The position numbers were made by a program, and so were the translations under genes. 64,000 nt of DNA from Xanthobacter sp. NM-25. GTDB taxonomy: Bacteria; Pseudomonadota; Alphaproteobacteria; Rhizobiales; Xanthobacteraceae. Shown here one piece after another: positions 1 to 8,820 of this stretch. The first letter of the stretch is position 1. Each line of letters begins with the position of its first letter. The stretch lies in the NCBI RefSeq assembly GCF_022138605.1, contig NZ_JACBFS010000002.1:496001-560000 (forward strand), written 5' to 3'. A model generated the notes under the pieces. The model saw nothing but the letters and a program-made list of their open reading frames with translations, made no database searches and was not told the DNA's origin.

Positions 1-1042
1 CATCCTGGAGCACGAGATCGAGCCGGCGCCGCCGCGCCCGGCCGCCGCCGCCGCCCGCCGCGGCAAGGCGGAGGGCGATGCGCCGGCCCAGGACGAGTTC
101 CGCCCGACCGGCCCCCGCGTGCGCCGGCGCATCGCCGAGGTGGGCGCGCTGGAGACCCGGGGCACCGTGGCCGACAAGAGGGGCCGCGCGGTGAAGGTGG
201 AACGCCTCGTCACCAAGCCCCGCGACGACGCCGAACGCCCCGCCCGCGGCAGCCGGGGCACGGGGCGCGATCAGGAACGGGATTTTGGACGCGGCCCGCG
301 CCGCTTTGCGGACGATGACCGCCGCCCGCAGCGCGGCTTCCGCCCGCGCGATGGCGAGGAGGAGGGACGCGGTCCGCGGCGGGGTCGCCCCGGTGAGGAT
401 CGGCCCCGAGGCCCGCGCACCGAAGGCGGTCCCCGCCGCTTCGAGCGCAATGACGATCGCCCCCAGCGCAGCTTCCGCCCCCGCGAGGGGGAAGAAGAAT
501 TCCGTGGTCCCGGCCGTGGTCGCCCCGGTGGTGACCGGCCCCGTGGACCGCGCACCGAAGGCGGCCCCCGCCGCTTCGAGCGCAATGACGATCGCCCCCA
601 GCGCAGCTTCCGCCCGCGTGAGGGCGAAGAGGAGGCCCGCGGCCGGGGCCGCCCCGGTGGTGACAAGCCCCGGGGCCCGCGCAATGAAGGCGGCCCGCGC
701 CGCTTCGAGCGCAATGAGGACCGCCCCCAGCGCAGCTTCCGTCCCCGCGAGGGCGAAGAGGATTTCCGCGGCCCCGGCCGTGGCCGCCCTGGTGGTGGCC
801 GTCCCGGTGCTGATCGGCCTCGGGGGCCGCGTCCGGACGGTGGCGCCGGGGATCGGGCGCCGCGTGGCGAGGGGCCGGGCCGCGAGCGCAGCGGCGGCTT
901 CAAGGGCGCCCGGCCTGCCGGCAAAGGTGGGTTCAAGGGCGGATTCAAGGGCGGCTTCGGCGGCAAGCCGGGCGGACGCCCAACGGGCAAAGGCGGCGGC
1001 AAACCGGGTGGCCGCCCTTCCGCCCCGCGCGGCAAGCGCTGA
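1..1042 (+). CDS. Probable 23S rRNA pseudouridine synthase (RluB/RsuA type), C-terminal part only
   Basis: The reading frame is open from base 2, so the gene starts upstream and only its tail is visible. The segment around residues KRGRAVKVERLV looks like the end of an RsuA/RluB-type catalytic domain, and rsmD follows directly, a pairing common in alphaproteobacteria. The rest is low complexity and probably disordered: four repeats rich in Arg, Gly, Pro and acidic residues (290-820), then a Gly/Lys tail with GGFKGG units. Such basic RGG-like tails are known to contact RNA; that role here is inferred. The catalytic domain lies outside the window, so the family assignment is moderate. It could instead be another basic-tailed RNA-binding protein. 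Confidence 0.65.
   Translation, partial: ILEHEIEPAPPRPAAAAARRGKAEGDAPAQDEFRPTGPRVRRRIAEVGALETRGTVADKRGRAVKVERLVTKPRDDAERPARGSRGTGRDQERDFGRGPRRFADDDRRPQRGFRPRDGEEEGRGPRRGRPGEDRPRGPRTEGGPRRFERNDDRPQRSFRPREGEEEFRGPGRGRPGGDRPRGPRTEGGPRRFERNDDRPQRSFRPREGEEEARGRGRPGGDKPRGPRNEGGPRRFERNEDRPQRSFRPREGEEDFRGPGRGRPGGGRPGADRPRGPRPDGGAGDRAPRGEGPGRERSGGFKGARPAGKGGFKGGFKGGFGGKPGGRPTGKGGGKPGGRPSAPRGKR
290..820 (+). repeat. Four in-frame coding repeats of 39-50 residues
   Basis: Four tandem units lie inside the preceding gene. Each has the order RGPR, GGPRRFERN(D/E)DRPQ, RSFRPREGEE, then a GRGRPGG(D/G) linker. The first unit is the most degenerate (RRFADDDRRPQ), and the middle two are nearly identical at the protein level. 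Unit length varies because the GRGRPG linker expands and contracts. The units alternate a basic patch with an EGEE acidic patch. Confidence 0.9.
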
Positions 1043-1070
1043 GAGCGGGATTGAGCGGGGATCCTGAGCC

Positions 1071-1625
1071 ATGCGGATCGTCGGCGGCCGGTTCAAGGGC
1101 CGCACTCTGAAGGGCCCCTCCTCCAGCGCCACCCGGCCCACCTCGGACCGGCTGCGGGAGAGCCTGTTCAACGTGCTCGCCCATGCCTATGGCGATCCGT
1201 GCGACGGCGCGCGGGTGCTGGACCTCTTTTCCGGCACCGGCGCGCTGGCGATCGAGGCCCTCTCCCGCAGCGCCCGCTTCGCCCTCATGGTGGAGGAAGC
1301 GTCCGGCGCGCGCGGCGTGATCCGTGAGAATGTGGAGGCCCTGGGCCTGACCGGCGTGACCCGCATTTTCCGCCGCGACGCCACCCGGCTGGGGGAGATG
1401 GGGCCCGGCGAGGCCTATGGTCTGGTGTTTTGCGACCCGCCCTATGGCAAGGGCCTCGCCGAAGCGGCCCTTGCGAGCGCGCAGGCCGGCGGCTGGCTCA
1501 CCCCCGAGGCATTGATCGTGGTGGAAGAGCGCACCGGCGCCTTCGCTTGCCCCGAAGGCTTCCGGGAACTGGAGCGCCGGCCCTATGACGAGAGCGAGCT
1601 GATCGTTCTGGAACACGCCGCGTAG
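1071..1625 (+). CDS. rsmD: 16S rRNA (guanine(966)-N(2))-methyltransferase RsmD
   Basis: A cytoplasmic SAM-dependent methyltransferase that modifies G966 of 16S rRNA during 30S assembly. The 184 residues match the usual family length. The N-terminus MRIVGGRFKGR is typical. SAM-binding motif I is VLDLFSGTGALA (residues 49-60), and the catalytic motif for exocyclic amines is DPPYGKG (122-128). It starts 28 bp after the pseudouridine synthase on the same strand, so the two probably form an rRNA modification unit. Confidence 0.93.
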   Translation: MRIVGGRFKGRTLKGPSSSATRPTSDRLRESLFNVLAHAYGDPCDGARVLDLFSGTGALAIEALSRSARFALMVEEASGARGVIRENVEALGLTGVTRIFRRDATRLGEMGPGEAYGLVFCDPPYGKGLAEAALASAQAGGWLTPEALIVVEERTGAFACPEGFRELERRPYDESELIVLEHAA

Positions 1626-1675
1626 GATGTTTTTCCGAGCGAAGCGGACACCGGCTCACTCGGAAGGGCGGCAAC

Positions 1676-2941
1676 TCAGGCCTTCGGCTTGCCGCGCGTG
1701 CCCACGCCCAGCAGGCCGGCGGCCTCGAAATCATATGCCCCCTGATCCAGGAACCGCTCCAGAACGGCGCGATAGGGCGTGATGTCGATCTTCTTGTCCC
1801 GCAGCCAATCGGCGTTGAAATAGGTGGCGGCATAGCGCTCGCCGCTGTCGCAGATGAGGGTGACGAGGGAGCCCGAGCGCCCCTCCGACCGCATGGTGGC
1901 CGCCAGGGCGCACAAGGCATAGAAATTGGTGCCGGTGGAGCCGCCCACCCGGCAAGAGAGCCGCTCCGACAGCACATGCATGGCGGCGAGGGAGGCCGCA
2001 TCCGGCACCTTCACCATGCAGTCCACCACCGCCGGCCGGAACGACGGTTCCACCCGCGGCCGGCCGATGCCCTCGATGCGGGAGCCGGTGGCCGAGGTCA
2101 CGCTGCGGTCGCCGCTCACATAGGCGTCGTAGAACACGGAATTCTCCACGTCCGGCACGCACAGCCGGGTGGGAAAGCCGCGGTAGCGGATGTAACGGCC
2201 GATGGTGGCGGCAGTGCCGCCGGTTCCGGCGCTCATCACCACCCAGCTCGGCACCGGGTGGGGCTCGGCATGCATCTGCCGGAAGATGCTCTCGGCGATA
2301 TTGTTGTTGCCGCGCCAATCGGTGGCCCGTTCCGCATAGGTGAACTGGTCGAGATAGTGGCCGTCATAAAGATGGGCGAGACGCTGGGCCTCATCATAGA
2401 TGCGCGCGCCGTCATCCACGAAATGGCAGGTGCCGCCCAGGCGCTCGATCTCGCTCAGCTTGGTGCGGCTGGTCCCCTTGGGCACCACGGCGGTGAACGG
2501 CAGGCCCAGCAGGCGGGCGAAATAGGCTTCGCTGACCGCGGTGGAGCCCGACGACGCCTCGATCAGGTGGGTCCCCTCGCGGATCTCGCCATTGCAGATT
2601 CCGTAGAGGATCAGCGAGCGGGCCAGGCGATGCTTGAGGCTGCCGGTGGGGTGAGTCGATTCGTTCTTGAGATAGATGTCGAGCCCCGTGAGGCCGGGAA
2701 ACAACGGCTTCATCAGATGGGTATCGGCGGAGCGGGCCGCATCGGCCTCAAGCGCGGCCACCGCGCGGCGGGTCCATTCGCGCCCCGCGCCGTCCAGTAC
2801 CGCCGCCAGATCCCGCCGCAGGGCCGGCACCGCAGCCTGCTCCGGGCTCGAAACAGGGTCCGCGCCACACGCTTCGCGCGCCACCGCGCCGAGCGGGCGA
2901 TCAGCGGGGTCGGACAGGTCGTGGAGGTCGAGAGCAGACAT
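1676..2941 (-). CDS. PLP-dependent cysteine synthase family enzyme
   Basis: A fold-type II PLP enzyme of 421 residues. The Schiff-base lysine should be K103 in PTGSLKHR (98-105). The substrate/phosphate loops EASSGSTA and GGSTGTNF are present, and a glycine-rich stretch ([12 protein letters not shown]) binds the cofactor phosphate. About 70 residues precede the catalytic core, making it longer than CysK/CysM (about 310). Such long members include cysteine desulfhydrase-like (Cds1-type) proteins, so beta-elimination is as plausible as cysteine synthesis. It lies downstream of a GntR regulator on the same strand, with a TTGACA-like promoter in the gap, suggesting regulated catabolic use. The substrate cannot be read from the sequence. 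Confidence 0.75.
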   Translation of the reverse strand: MSALDLHDLSDPADRPLGAVAREACGADPVSSPEQAAVPALRRDLAAVLDGAGREWTRRAVAALEADAARSADTHLMKPLFPGLTGLDIYLKNESTHPTGSLKHRLARSLILYGICNGEIREGTHLIEASSGSTAVSEAYFARLLGLPFTAVVPKGTSRTKLSEIERLGGTCHFVDDGARIYDEAQRLAHLYDGHYLDQFTYAERATDWRGNNNIAESIFRQMHAEPHPVPSWVVMSAGTGGTAATIGRYIRYRGFPTRLCVPDVENSVFYDAYVSGDRSVTSATGSRIEGIGRPRVEPSFRPAVVDCMVKVPDAASLAAMHVLSERLSCRVGGSTGTNFYALCALAATMRSEGRSGSLVTLICDSGERYAATYFNADWLRDKKIDITPYRAVLERFLDQGAYDFEAAGLLGVGTRGKPKA

Positions 2942-2976
2942 GATGAGTCCAGGCGTCGAGCGGAGAAGATCGACAC

Positions 2977-3005
2977 ACTACAGGCCTGCTAAATTAAAAT
3001 GTCAA
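2977..3005 (-). promoter_or_regulatory. Candidate sigma-70 promoter for the PLP enzyme
   Basis: Read on the minus strand, a perfect -35 TTGACA (3000-3005) is followed after 17 bp by TGTAGT (2977-2982, 4 of 6 matches to TATAAT), 36 bp before the start codon. The interval is AT-rich against a GC-rich background. Confidence 0.5.
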
Positions 3006-3048
3006 CAAATGCTTTGTGAAATATACAGATAGCGATAAGCGGGCGGGC

Positions 3049-3753
3049 CTACACCCCCACATCGACCACCTGTCCGCTCACCCCCAGCGGCACGTCCTGG
3101 ATGGCCGAGCTGGAGAGAATGGCATCCAGCACCATCTGCTTGGAGGAGATCACCTCCTGCGCCGCCAGCCGCTCGGCCTCCTCGGCGTCATTGGCCACCA
3201 GGGCCTCCACCAGGGCCTTGTGCTCATGCTGCATTTCGGTGGTGCGGTTGCGCAGGCCGAGCCCCATGAACAGGATGCGGGTCATCTCATCGAGGATCTG
3301 CGACAAGGTGCCGGTCAGCTTCTGATTGCCCGCGCTTTCGGCAATGAACACGTGAAAGGCTCGGTTCGCCTCCAGATATTCGAGCCGGCTCTGGGCGTTG
3401 CGGTGATTGTAGTCGCGATTGCAGACCGAGTTGAGAAAGGCAAGCTTGGCCGGATCAATCTTGCCCGCCGCCTTGCGCGCCACATAGGGCTCCAGAAGCG
3501 CCCGCATCTCGAAGATGTCGAGCACGCTCTTGAGGGTCACGGGGATCACCAGATACCCCTTGCGCGGCAGCGCCTTGACCAGCCCATCCTGCTCCAGGCG
3601 GGAGAGGGCGATGCGCACCGGACCGAGGCCGAAGCCGAAATGCTCGGCCAGATGGGCGGCGGAGACCTCGCTACCGGGCGCCAAGGTGCAACGCATGATG
3701 TCCTGCCGGATCGCGGCATAGGCTCGGCCCGTGATCTGCGCGTCGTCCGCCAT
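3049..3753 (-). CDS. GntR family transcriptional regulator, FCD (FadR-like) subfamily
   Basis: 234 residues. The N-terminal winged helix-turn-helix (about 10-75) contains SAAHLAEHFGFGLGPVRIALSRLEQDGLV, the usual GntR recognition pattern. The all-helical FCD ligand-binding domain follows, beginning FEMRALLEPYVARKAA. FCD regulators usually respond to carboxylic or amino acids and repress catabolic genes. It sits between the PLP enzyme gene (same strand, downstream) and a divergent LysR gene, and a 10-bp palindrome lies in its upstream region. Control of the PLP gene, the TRAP island or both is inferred. Confidence 0.9.
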   Translation of the reverse strand: MADDAQITGRAYAAIRQDIMRCTLAPGSEVSAAHLAEHFGFGLGPVRIALSRLEQDGLVKALPRKGYLVIPVTLKSVLDIFEMRALLEPYVARKAAGKIDPAKLAFLNSVCNRDYNHRNAQSRLEYLEANRAFHVFIAESAGNQKLTGTLSQILDEMTRILFMGLGLRNRTTEMQHEHKALVEALVANDAEEAERLAAQEVISSKQMVLDAILSSSAIQDVPLGVSGQVVDVGV

Positions 3754-3776
3754 TGATTGCCTCAGTTGCCAATATC

Positions 3777-3786
3777 TGACATGTCA
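3777..3786. promoter_or_regulatory. Palindrome TGACATGTCA, possible regulator operator
   Basis: A perfect 10-bp palindrome, 24 bp upstream of the GntR gene in the divergent GntR/LysR intergenic region. The half-site TGTCAA recurs at 3000-3005 in front of the PLP enzyme gene. Position and symmetry suit autoregulation by the GntR protein; this is an inference. Confidence 0.35.
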
Positions 3787-3981
3787 ATAGACCGTTTCAT
3801 GATAGCCTACGCCGCAGCCAGCGCAAACACCCTGGCCCGCGCCGACCGGAGAGACGCCCCCAGCGATCCCACCCGGCGCGATCGACCGGCGTAATTCAAC
3901 CATAGCGCGCCGCGCCGCCCTACATTGATTTTCGCCGGCGGGAGAGGCAGCGTCGGGCCGACAGCGGCCCGGGAGCGCCCT

Positions 3982-4899
3982 ATGAATCAACGGCAGATCA
4001 ACGCCTTCCGCCTGGTGATGCGGCATGGCTCCATCACCGCGGCAGCGCGGGCGCTCAATGTGTCGCAGCCCGCCGTGAGCCGGCTCATCGCCGATCTCGA
4101 ATATGCCATCGGCTTCCCCCTGCTGCGGCGCCAGGGCGGTCGCGCGGAGCCGACGGCGGAGGCCTTCGAGTTCATCACCGAGGTCGAGCGCATGTTCTAC
4201 GGCCTCGAGCGGCTCGAGGTGGTGGCTCACGAGATCCGTGACCTGCGCCGCGCCACCCTGCATATCGCCACCCTGCCCATGGTGGGGTTCGAGATCGTGC
4301 CCGCCACCCTGATGCGGTTCGTTGACGCCCATGCCGGGGTCAAGGTGACCCACGACATCTTCGAATCCGCCCGCATTCTCGATCTGCTCGCCTCGCGCCA
4401 GATCGATCTCGGCATCGCCCAGACCGAGGCCGACCATCCCGATCTCGAACTGCTCTCCGCCTACCGCACCGATTGCGTGTGTGTGATGCGGCCCGATCAC
4501 CCATTGGCTGACCAGGCCTGCATCGTCCCGCGCGACCTGCACGATCAGCCGTTCGTGGCGCTGGCATCCCACACGGTGGTGGCCGGTTATGTGCGCCAAT
4601 GCCTCGCCGAGGCCCGCGTCGCACCGCGCATCTTTGCCGAAACGCAGCCCTCCTATTCCGCCTGCAGTCTCGCCGCGCTCGGCGTCGGCATCGCCATCGT
4701 CGATCCCATCACCCCGCACGTGTTCGGCGACCGGCTGCGGGCGATCCCCTTCAGGCCGCTGCTGCCGTTCTGCTTCCAGGTGCTGAAGCCGGCCGGGCCG
4801 CCGCTCTCACGCGCCGCCGCGCAGTTTCTCGCCCACCTGCGCACCATCATCGCCGAGCTGCCGGATTTCGGCCGCAGCGTGCATAAGATTTCCGAATGA
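3982..4899 (+). CDS. LysR family transcriptional regulator
   Basis: 305 residues from the ATG at 3982, preceded by GGGAG; an in-frame TTG at 3925 is less likely. The N-terminal helix-turn-helix (about 1-60) reads QINAFRLVMRHGSITAAARALNVSQPAVSRLIADLE, a classic LysR signature. A type 2 periplasmic-binding-like effector domain follows. It is divergent from the GntR gene and lies 92 bp upstream of the TRAP operon on the same strand, so it is the likely local regulator of that operon. The effector is unknown. Confidence 0.9.
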   Translation: MNQRQINAFRLVMRHGSITAAARALNVSQPAVSRLIADLEYAIGFPLLRRQGGRAEPTAEAFEFITEVERMFYGLERLEVVAHEIRDLRRATLHIATLPMVGFEIVPATLMRFVDAHAGVKVTHDIFESARILDLLASRQIDLGIAQTEADHPDLELLSAYRTDCVCVMRPDHPLADQACIVPRDLHDQPFVALASHTVVAGYVRQCLAEARVAPRIFAETQPSYSACSLAALGVGIAIVDPITPHVFGDRLRAIPFRPLLPFCFQVLKPAGPPLSRAAAQFLAHLRTIIAELPDFGRSVHKISE

Positions 4900-4906
4900 T
4901 CGGATG

Positions 4907-4941
4907 CCGTATTTGTATTTGAATTTATGCTGGGCATACGG
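4907..4941. promoter_or_regulatory. Inverted repeat upstream of the TRAP operon
   Basis: Arms CCGTAT (4907-4912) and ATACGG (4936-4941) flank a 23-bp AT-rich centre within the 92-bp gap between the LysR gene and dctP. The layout resembles a LysR-type binding region or a weak terminator. No promoter hexamers are clear. Confidence 0.3.
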
Positions 4942-4991
4942 ATCGATAGACGGACAATAATAAAACCCAGACCCACCGAAGGGGATCCTCG

Positions 4992-5990
4992 ATGCTGATC
5001 GGACGCCGTCTCTTCCTCGCCGCGGGTGCTGCCTCCCTGGCCGCCGGCCTCAAAATCACCCCCGCGCGCGCCGCCGACTTCACGCTGCGGCTGCACACCC
5101 TCGTCAAGTCGCCGCATCCCTACAACGATATGGCGCAGCGCCTGAAAAGCGAGATCGAGGAGAAGAGCGCCGGCCGCATCGCCGTGCGCATCTTCGATTC
5201 CGGACAGCTCGGCCAGGATCCGGCGGTCATCGGCGAAATGGGCATCGGCACCATCGACATGATGATCTCCACCGTCTCCAACGGCGTGCAGCAGATCCCC
5301 GAGTTCGGCATCTTCACCATGCCCTACCTGCTGCCGGGCCTGAACGGACTGCTGGAGAAGATCGGCCCCGGCACTCCGGTGCAGGCCTATTTCGAGAACG
5401 TGTTCGTCAAGCGCGGCCTGGGCATCCGCCTGCTGGCCCTGGGCGGCTCGGGCACCCGCAACCTCGCCACCGCCAAGGTTCCGGTCAACAGCCCGGCTGA
5501 TCTGGCCGGCCTCAAGATGCGGACTCCGCCCTCCCCCATGGATAGCGAGACCTGGGCGGCCCTCGGCATGCTGCCGGTCACCGTCGCCTGGGGCGAGCTT
5601 TATGCCGCCATGCAGACCGGCCTCGCCCAGGCCATGGAGAGCTCGCTGCCCGGCTACACCGGCTCCAAGCTGTTCGAGGTGGCGCCCCACCTCGCGCTTA
5701 CCGAGCATACGGTGCAGGTCAACCACACCTCCATCGCCGATCGCAGCTGGAAGAAGCTGCCGAAGGATCTGCAGGAAGTGGTGAACGCCGCCGCCGTCAA
5801 CGCCAATGCCTATGGCCTGGAGCAGGCCAAGATGTATGACGACAGCCTGGTGAAGAAGCTGGCGGCCGAGAACGGGGTTCAGGTGACCCGCCCGGACAAG
5901 GCGGCCTTCATCGAGAAGCTGGCCCCCATCCAGCCGCAGCTGGCCCAGCGCCTGAACCTCGAAGCCGAGTTCAAGCTGCTCAAGAACTGA
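4992..5990 (+). CDS. dctP: TRAP transporter substrate-binding protein (DctP family)
   Basis: 332 residues. The N-terminus MLIGRRLFLAAG carries twin arginines before a hydrophobic stretch ending ARA (about residue 27), so export may use the Tat route. The mature protein has DctP features: LRLHTLVKSPHPYND near the start, GSGTRNLATAKVPVNSPADL for ligand contact, and a conserved region around MESSLPGYTG. It captures a small organic acid in the periplasm and delivers it to the DctQM membrane subunits encoded next. A LysR gene lies just upstream. The ligand is not predictable from sequence alone. Confidence 0.9.
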   Translation: MLIGRRLFLAAGAASLAAGLKITPARAADFTLRLHTLVKSPHPYNDMAQRLKSEIEEKSAGRIAVRIFDSGQLGQDPAVIGEMGIGTIDMMISTVSNGVQQIPEFGIFTMPYLLPGLNGLLEKIGPGTPVQAYFENVFVKRGLGIRLLALGGSGTRNLATAKVPVNSPADLAGLKMRTPPSPMDSETWAALGMLPVTVAWGELYAAMQTGLAQAMESSLPGYTGSKLFEVAPHLALTEHTVQVNHTSIADRSWKKLPKDLQEVVNAAAVNANAYGLEQAKMYDDSLVKKLAAENGVQVTRPDKAAFIEKLAPIQPQLAQRLNLEAEFKLLKN

Positions 5991-6022
5991 TCGGCACCGT
6001 CGCCGCCCATAAGGAAACTGCC

Positions 6023-6496
6023 ATGCTCAGCCGTTTCTGCGACGGCGTGGTGCGGCTGGTGGAGGCGGCGATGGCCGCCGCCTTCGCCGTGCTCATCGCC
6101 ACGGTCGCGCTCCAGGTGCTCGCGCGCAATCTGCTCCACGAACCCATGATCTGGACCGGCGACCTGGCCCAGCTCCTCTTCACCTGGCTCATCTTCATCG
6201 GCGCCGCCGTGGGCCTGCGCAAGGGCGCCCACTATACGGTCGACCTGCTGCCGCAGCACCATGCCTGGCTCAACCAGGCGCTGGACTGGATCAGCATCGT
6301 CGCCGGGCTGATCATCGTCTATCTGCTGGTCATTCAGGGCTGGACCCTGGCCATGCTGCGCTCCACCGGCAGCATCCAATCCCTCAACCTCTCCCACTTC
6401 TGGACCTTCATCCCCATGCCGATCTCCGGCGTGCTCATGCTGCTGTTCCTGGTGGAGATGATGGCGAGCCGCAAGGCGCTCGGAGGCGCGCGATGA
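6023..6496 (+). CDS. dctQ: TRAP transporter small permease (DctQ)
   Basis: 157 residues with four hydrophobic segments, the usual size for DctQ. A conserved region around RNLLHEPMIWTGDLAQLLFTWLIFIGAAVGLRKGAHY links helices 1 and 2. It begins 32 bp after dctP and its stop overlaps the start of dctM (ATGA), which indicates translational coupling. The product is an inner-membrane partner that stabilises the large permease of a sodium- or proton-driven tripartite carrier. Confidence 0.9.
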   Translation: MLSRFCDGVVRLVEAAMAAAFAVLIATVALQVLARNLLHEPMIWTGDLAQLLFTWLIFIGAAVGLRKGAHYTVDLLPQHHAWLNQALDWISIVAGLIIVYLLVIQGWTLAMLRSTGSIQSLNLSHFWTFIPMPISGVLMLLFLVEMMASRKALGGAR

Positions 6497-7782
6497 ACTC
6501 CCTCGTCCTGCTGCTGCTGTCCTTCTTCGTGCTCATCGCGCTACGGGTGAACATCGGCTTTTCGCTGATCATCTCGTCCGTCATCGTGCTACTGAAGGAA
6601 GATCTGCCGCTGACCTCCGTGGTCAACCAGATGTATGCGGGCATCGACAGCTTCACGCTGCTCGCCGTGCCGTTCTTCATGCTGCTCGGCCGCATCCTCA
6701 ATGCCGGCTCCATCACCACCCGCCTGCTGGAGGTCGCCGATGCCACGGTGGGCCATGTGCGCGGCGGCCTCGGCCATGTGAACGTGTTCGTCTCCATGGT
6801 GTTCGCCAGCCTGTCCGGCTCAGCGGCGGCGGATACGGCCAGCGTCGGCTCGATCCTGATCCCGGCCATGAAGAAGGCCGGCTATGATCCCGCCTTCGCG
6901 GTGGCCCTCACCGCCGCCTCGTCCACCCTGGGCGTGATCATCCCGCCGTCCATCATCCTCATCGTCTACGGGGCGTTCGGCAACGTCTCCATCGGCGCCC
7001 TGTTCTTGGGCGGCGTGGTGCCCGGCATCCTCATCGGCCTGTTCATGATGGCCTATACCTATGTCCTGGCGGTGCGGCACAATTATCCGGCCAACCCGTT
7101 CCCGGGCCTCAAGATGCTGGGGCGCGTGGGGGTCCGCGGGTTCGCCCCGCTGATGATCCCGGTGATCGTGCTGGGCGGCATCGTCGGCGGCTATTTCACG
7201 CCCACCGAGGGGGCCATCGGCGCGGTGCTGTGGGCCCTGTTCCTGTCGCTCGTCATCTATCGCGACATTCCGCTGCGCACCGTGCCGAAGCTGTTCGCCG
7301 ATGGCGTGATCGATTTCGCCATCCCCATGTTCACCGTGGCGGGCGCCGGCATCTTCGGCTGGCTCATCGCTTATCTGGGCGCGGCGCAGCTGGTGGTCGA
7401 CTTCATCCTCGGCGTCACCTCCAACGGCTTCATGATCATGATCCTGCTGATCGTGTTCCTGCTGCTGGTGGGCATGGTGCTGAACCCGATCTCGGCAACC
7501 CTCATCTTCCTGCCCATCATCCAGGCCCTGGGCAACACCGCCGGCATGAACCCGGTCCATATGGGGGTGCTCAGCACCATCATCCTGTCGGTGGGCCTCA
7601 TCACCCCACCCTACGGCATCTGCCTGCTCATCGCCTCGCAGATCGGCGGGGTCTCGCTGGGCCGGGCCATGTGGGCGGCCGCGCCCATTTGCGCCCTCAC
7701 CGTGCTGGTGGCGATCCTGTCGATCCTGTTCCCGGACATCGTGCTGGGACTGCCCAAGCTGGCGGCGCCGGAACTGTTCTGA
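6493..7782 (+). CDS. dctM: TRAP transporter large permease (DctM)
   Basis: 429 residues and about a dozen hydrophobic segments, matching the DctM family. Recognisable conserved stretches are SGSAAADTASVGSILIPAMKKAGYD, VIIPPSIILIVYG and TPTEGAIGAV. It overlaps dctQ by 4 bp. It forms the ion-coupled translocation channel of the TRAP system. The lyase-family gene follows after 37 bp, so transport and catabolism are probably co-transcribed. Confidence 0.93.
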   Translation: MNSLVLLLLSFFVLIALRVNIGFSLIISSVIVLLKEDLPLTSVVNQMYAGIDSFTLLAVPFFMLLGRILNAGSITTRLLEVADATVGHVRGGLGHVNVFVSMVFASLSGSAAADTASVGSILIPAMKKAGYDPAFAVALTAASSTLGVIIPPSIILIVYGAFGNVSIGALFLGGVVPGILIGLFMMAYTYVLAVRHNYPANPFPGLKMLGRVGVRGFAPLMIPVIVLGGIVGGYFTPTEGAIGAVLWALFLSLVIYRDIPLRTVPKLFADGVIDFAIPMFTVAGAGIFGWLIAYLGAAQLVVDFILGVTSNGFMIMILLIVFLLLVGMVLNPISATLIFLPIIQALGNTAGMNPVHMGVLSTIILSVGLITPPYGICLLIASQIGGVSLGRAMWAAAPICALTVLVAILSILFPDIVLGLPKLAAPELF

Positions 7783-7819
7783 CCCCGCCCCATCCATCCC
7801 CGCCCCTAGGGAGACACAC

Positions 7820-8761
7820 ATGGCTCACACCAAGCCCACCGGTTCCTTCGTTGCCCTCGTCACCCCGATGAATGCCGATGGCAGCATCGACTTCGAAGGC
7901 TTCCAGACCCTGCTTGACTGGCATGCCGAGAACGGCACCAGCGCCGTGCTCATCATGGGCTCCACCGGCGAGGTGTCCATGCTCTCCGCCGAGGAGCGCA
8001 AGGCGATCATCTCCAAGACCGCCACGATGCGCCACGGCAACATCCAGATGTATTACGGCGTCACCGGCAACAATACTGCCACCACCATCGACTATGCCCG
8101 CTACGTGAAAGCGGAAGGCGGCGACGGTGCCATTGTCGCGGCCCCGGCCTACATCTGCGCCGACAACGCGGCCATCACCGACTATGCCTTTGAAGTGCTC
8201 GACAGTACCGATCTGGCCATGGGCTTCTACAACAACCCGCCGCGGGTGAAGACCGACCTGCACTGGACCGAGCTGCTCAAGCTCGCCGAGCATCCGAACA
8301 TGGTGGTGCTGAAGGAATCCACCACCCGGGTCGGCCAGGTGGCGCAGGTCTGCGCCGCCAAGCCCGACATGTCCATCATGTGCTGCTGCTCGCCGAACCT
8401 CGGCCTCGTCATCCCCACCATGGCGTTGGGCGGGCACGGCACCGCCAACATGACCGGCAACATCATCCCCCGCGAGATGGCGGTGATCTCGACCCCCTGG
8501 ACCAGCGGCGAGGATGCCTTCGCCTGCCGCGCCGCCTATCTCGAAAACCTCGCCATGCTTCACTTCTCCTACATGGCGGTCAACCCGGTCACCATGAAGA
8601 CGCTGATGAACGTGGTGGGCCTGCCGTCCGGCCCCCTGCGCAAGCCCCTGCAGCCGGCCAGCGGTGCCATCCTGCAGGCCGGCCTCGACGCCTTCGCCCA
8701 GCTCGGCCTCGCCGAGAAGTACGGCCTGCGCATCAATACCGCGATGCTCGACGCCGCCTGA
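7820..8761 (+). CDS. DHDPS/N-acetylneuraminate lyase family aldolase-type enzyme
   Basis: A (beta/alpha)8 class I aldolase-fold protein of 313 residues. The Schiff-base lysine is K165 in VVLKEST, the assisting tyrosine is Y137 in GFYNNP, and the pyruvyl-binding loop is GSTGE (47-51). Lysine biosynthesis is unlikely because the gene lies inside a TRAP transport operon and is followed by an SDR and a DadA-like oxidase. A catabolic aldolase, dehydratase or deaminase acting on a 2-oxo acid is more likely. The closest pathway precedent (hydroxyproline-type: DadA-like plus DapA-like) is only partly matched, since no epimerase or semialdehyde dehydrogenase is present. Confidence 0.8.
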   Translation: MAHTKPTGSFVALVTPMNADGSIDFEGFQTLLDWHAENGTSAVLIMGSTGEVSMLSAEERKAIISKTATMRHGNIQMYYGVTGNNTATTIDYARYVKAEGGDGAIVAAPAYICADNAAITDYAFEVLDSTDLAMGFYNNPPRVKTDLHWTELLKLAEHPNMVVLKESTTRVGQVAQVCAAKPDMSIMCCCSPNLGLVIPTMALGGHGTANMTGNIIPREMAVISTPWTSGEDAFACRAAYLENLAMLHFSYMAVNPVTMKTLMNVVGLPSGPLRKPLQPASGAILQAGLDAFAQLGLAEKYGLRINTAMLDAA

Positions 8762-8820
8762 GCGCGCCGGCGGTCCGCGCCGGACCGCTGCCGAGCCACC
8801 ACCACGAGGGAGAGTGAGCC

